A DNA stretch of 5,793 nucleotides from Opitutus sp. GAS368 (GTDB lineage: Bacteria; Verrucomicrobiota; Verrucomicrobiia; Opitutales; Opitutaceae), in assembly GCA_945862035.1 (NCBI GenBank), contig CAMAXB010000204.1, positions 1-5,793 of the forward strand, given 5' to 3'. Position 1 is the first letter of the stretch; the number at the start of each line of letters is the position of its first letter. The notes under the pieces were generated by a model that was not told where the DNA came from, ran no database searches, and was given only the letters and a program-made list of their open reading frames with translations. Of the stretch, positions 5,425-5,793 are shown piece by piece. Made by a program: the position numbers and the translations under genes.

Positions 5425-5490
5425 GTTGGACGCTGGAGGTTGGCTGTTCCGACTGACCTCTGACATCTGACGTCTGGCCTCTGGCCTCCG
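5425..5490. repeat. Heptamer-based repeat, copy A (66 nt)
   Basis: A GTTGGA-CGCTGGAGGTTGGCTG leader runs into reiterated 7-nt units: CTGACCT, CTGACAT, CTGACGT, CTGGCCT, CTGGCCT. The same array recurs at 5624-5696 with one extra unit. No coding signal is seen. Confidence 0.65.
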
Positions 5491-5515
5491 GCTTACGTCC
5501 TCCGCCGCCCTCAAG

Positions 5516-5546
5516 CCCCGGGGTCAGCGACCCCAGCTACATCGGA
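5516..5546 (-). repeat. 31-nt dispersed repeat, copy 2 (inverted)
   Basis: The reverse complement of 3372-3402 with one mismatch, including the GGGGTC-AGC-GACCCC hairpin core. It is oriented opposite to copy 1, about 2.1 kb away across hipBA. Confidence 0.7.
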
Positions 5547-5573
5547 CGGGGTCCGCCCCTCCGGCCACCGCCA

Positions 5574-5588
5574 GACCGTAGGACGGTC
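5574..5588. repeat. 15-nt perfect hairpin (6-3-6)
   Basis: GACCGT-AGG-ACGGTC is a perfect 6-bp stem with a 3-nt loop, the same layout as 1152-1166 and 3384-3398 with an unrelated stem sequence. Confidence 0.45.
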
Positions 5589-5623
5589 GGACCGACTCCT
5601 GCGCGCGTCGCGCCCTCGCGCGG

Positions 5624-5696
5624 GTTGGAAGCTAGAGGTTGGCTGGTCCGACTGACCTCTGACCTCTGACATCTGACGTCTGGCCTCTGGCCTCCG
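5624..5696. repeat. Heptamer-based repeat, copy B (73 nt)
   Basis: A near-copy of 5425-5490 in the same orientation, with one additional 7-nt CTGACCT-like unit and a few leader substitutions. After it, 5697-5731 continues in looser CTCCTGA/TTCTGAC words. It ends close to the SDR stop at 5740. Confidence 0.65.
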
Positions 5697-5739
5697 TCTC
5701 CTGAATTCTGACTCCTGTCTCCTGACTCCTGTTTTCGTC

Positions 5740-5793
5740 TTAGGCCGCATAAACGCCGCCGTTGATGTCCAGCGTCGCGCCCGTGATGAAGCC
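5740..5793 (-). CDS. Short-chain dehydrogenase/reductase, C-terminal end only (partial)
   Basis: The last 17 codons and TAA stop of a minus-strand gene encode GFITGATLDINGGVYAA. The pattern ITGxTLxINGG is the C-terminal signature of NAD(P)-dependent SDR enzymes of the FabG/KduD/gluconate-5-dehydrogenase kind. The Rossmann fold and the Tyr-x3-Lys active site are outside the window, so the substrate cannot be told. It is convergent with hipA across about 500 bp of repeats. Confidence 0.8.
   Translation of the reverse strand, partial: GFITGATLDINGGVYAA

Noticed and set aside
5425..5696. CRISPR array
   Set aside because: Units are contiguous 7-mers with no spacers of constant length, and only two long copies exist; no cas gene is present.
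5511..5750. 79-codon minus-strand frame at the right edge
   Set aside because: It is made of the heptamer array and 31-nt repeat translated, and overlaps the SDR stop.

Overview
This is a GC-rich bacterial window. It carries carbohydrate-active enzymes, a eukaryotic-type HisA, a HipBA toxin-antitoxin pair, and intergenic spaces packed with short palindromes and low-complexity repeats. The style suggests Verrucomicrobiota, most likely an Opitutaceae-like organism. That is an inference from repeat style, CAZyme content and the HisA type; there is no rRNA or marker gene to settle it.

Left part (1-1965) is the edge of a plant cell-wall (pectin/arabinan) degradation locus. On the minus strand is a secreted alpha/beta-hydrolase esterase joined in frame to the start of a family 10 pectate lyase (PL10); it runs off the left edge. 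Upstream of it lies the last 76 codons of a second PL10 pectate lyase (minus strand). At about position 1510 these abut the last ~149 codons of a GH127-type beta-L-arabinofuranosidase on the plus strand. Both fragments keep intact C-termini and lack everything 5' of the same point. One deletion across a divergent promoter region would explain this, as would an assembly chimera.

Middle (1966-3623): a ~330-bp gene-free block is a nested palindrome, with 13-bp terminal inverted repeats and a long internal stem. Its right end supplies the last codons and stop of hisA (minus strand), whose product resembles the yeast HIS6 type with both catalytic aspartates present. Between hisA and the toxin-antitoxin operon are hairpins, dispersed repeats and a doubtful 52-codon reading frame.

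Right part (3543-5233): a complete hipBA operon on the plus strand. HipB is a small XRE-family repressor/antitoxin, and HipA is a full-length serine/threonine-kinase toxin with all key residues. An AT-rich promoter region directly upstream holds two copies of CTGAA-N5-TTCAG and further palindromes, which fits autorepression by HipB.

Right edge (5234-5793): about 500 bp of intergenic repeats, including an AT-rich inverted repeat, short hairpins and two copies of a heptanucleotide-based repeat that differ by one unit. The last 54 bases are the C-terminus of a short-chain dehydrogenase on the minus strand. Two repeat families (31 nt and 16 nt) occur once on each side of hipBA.
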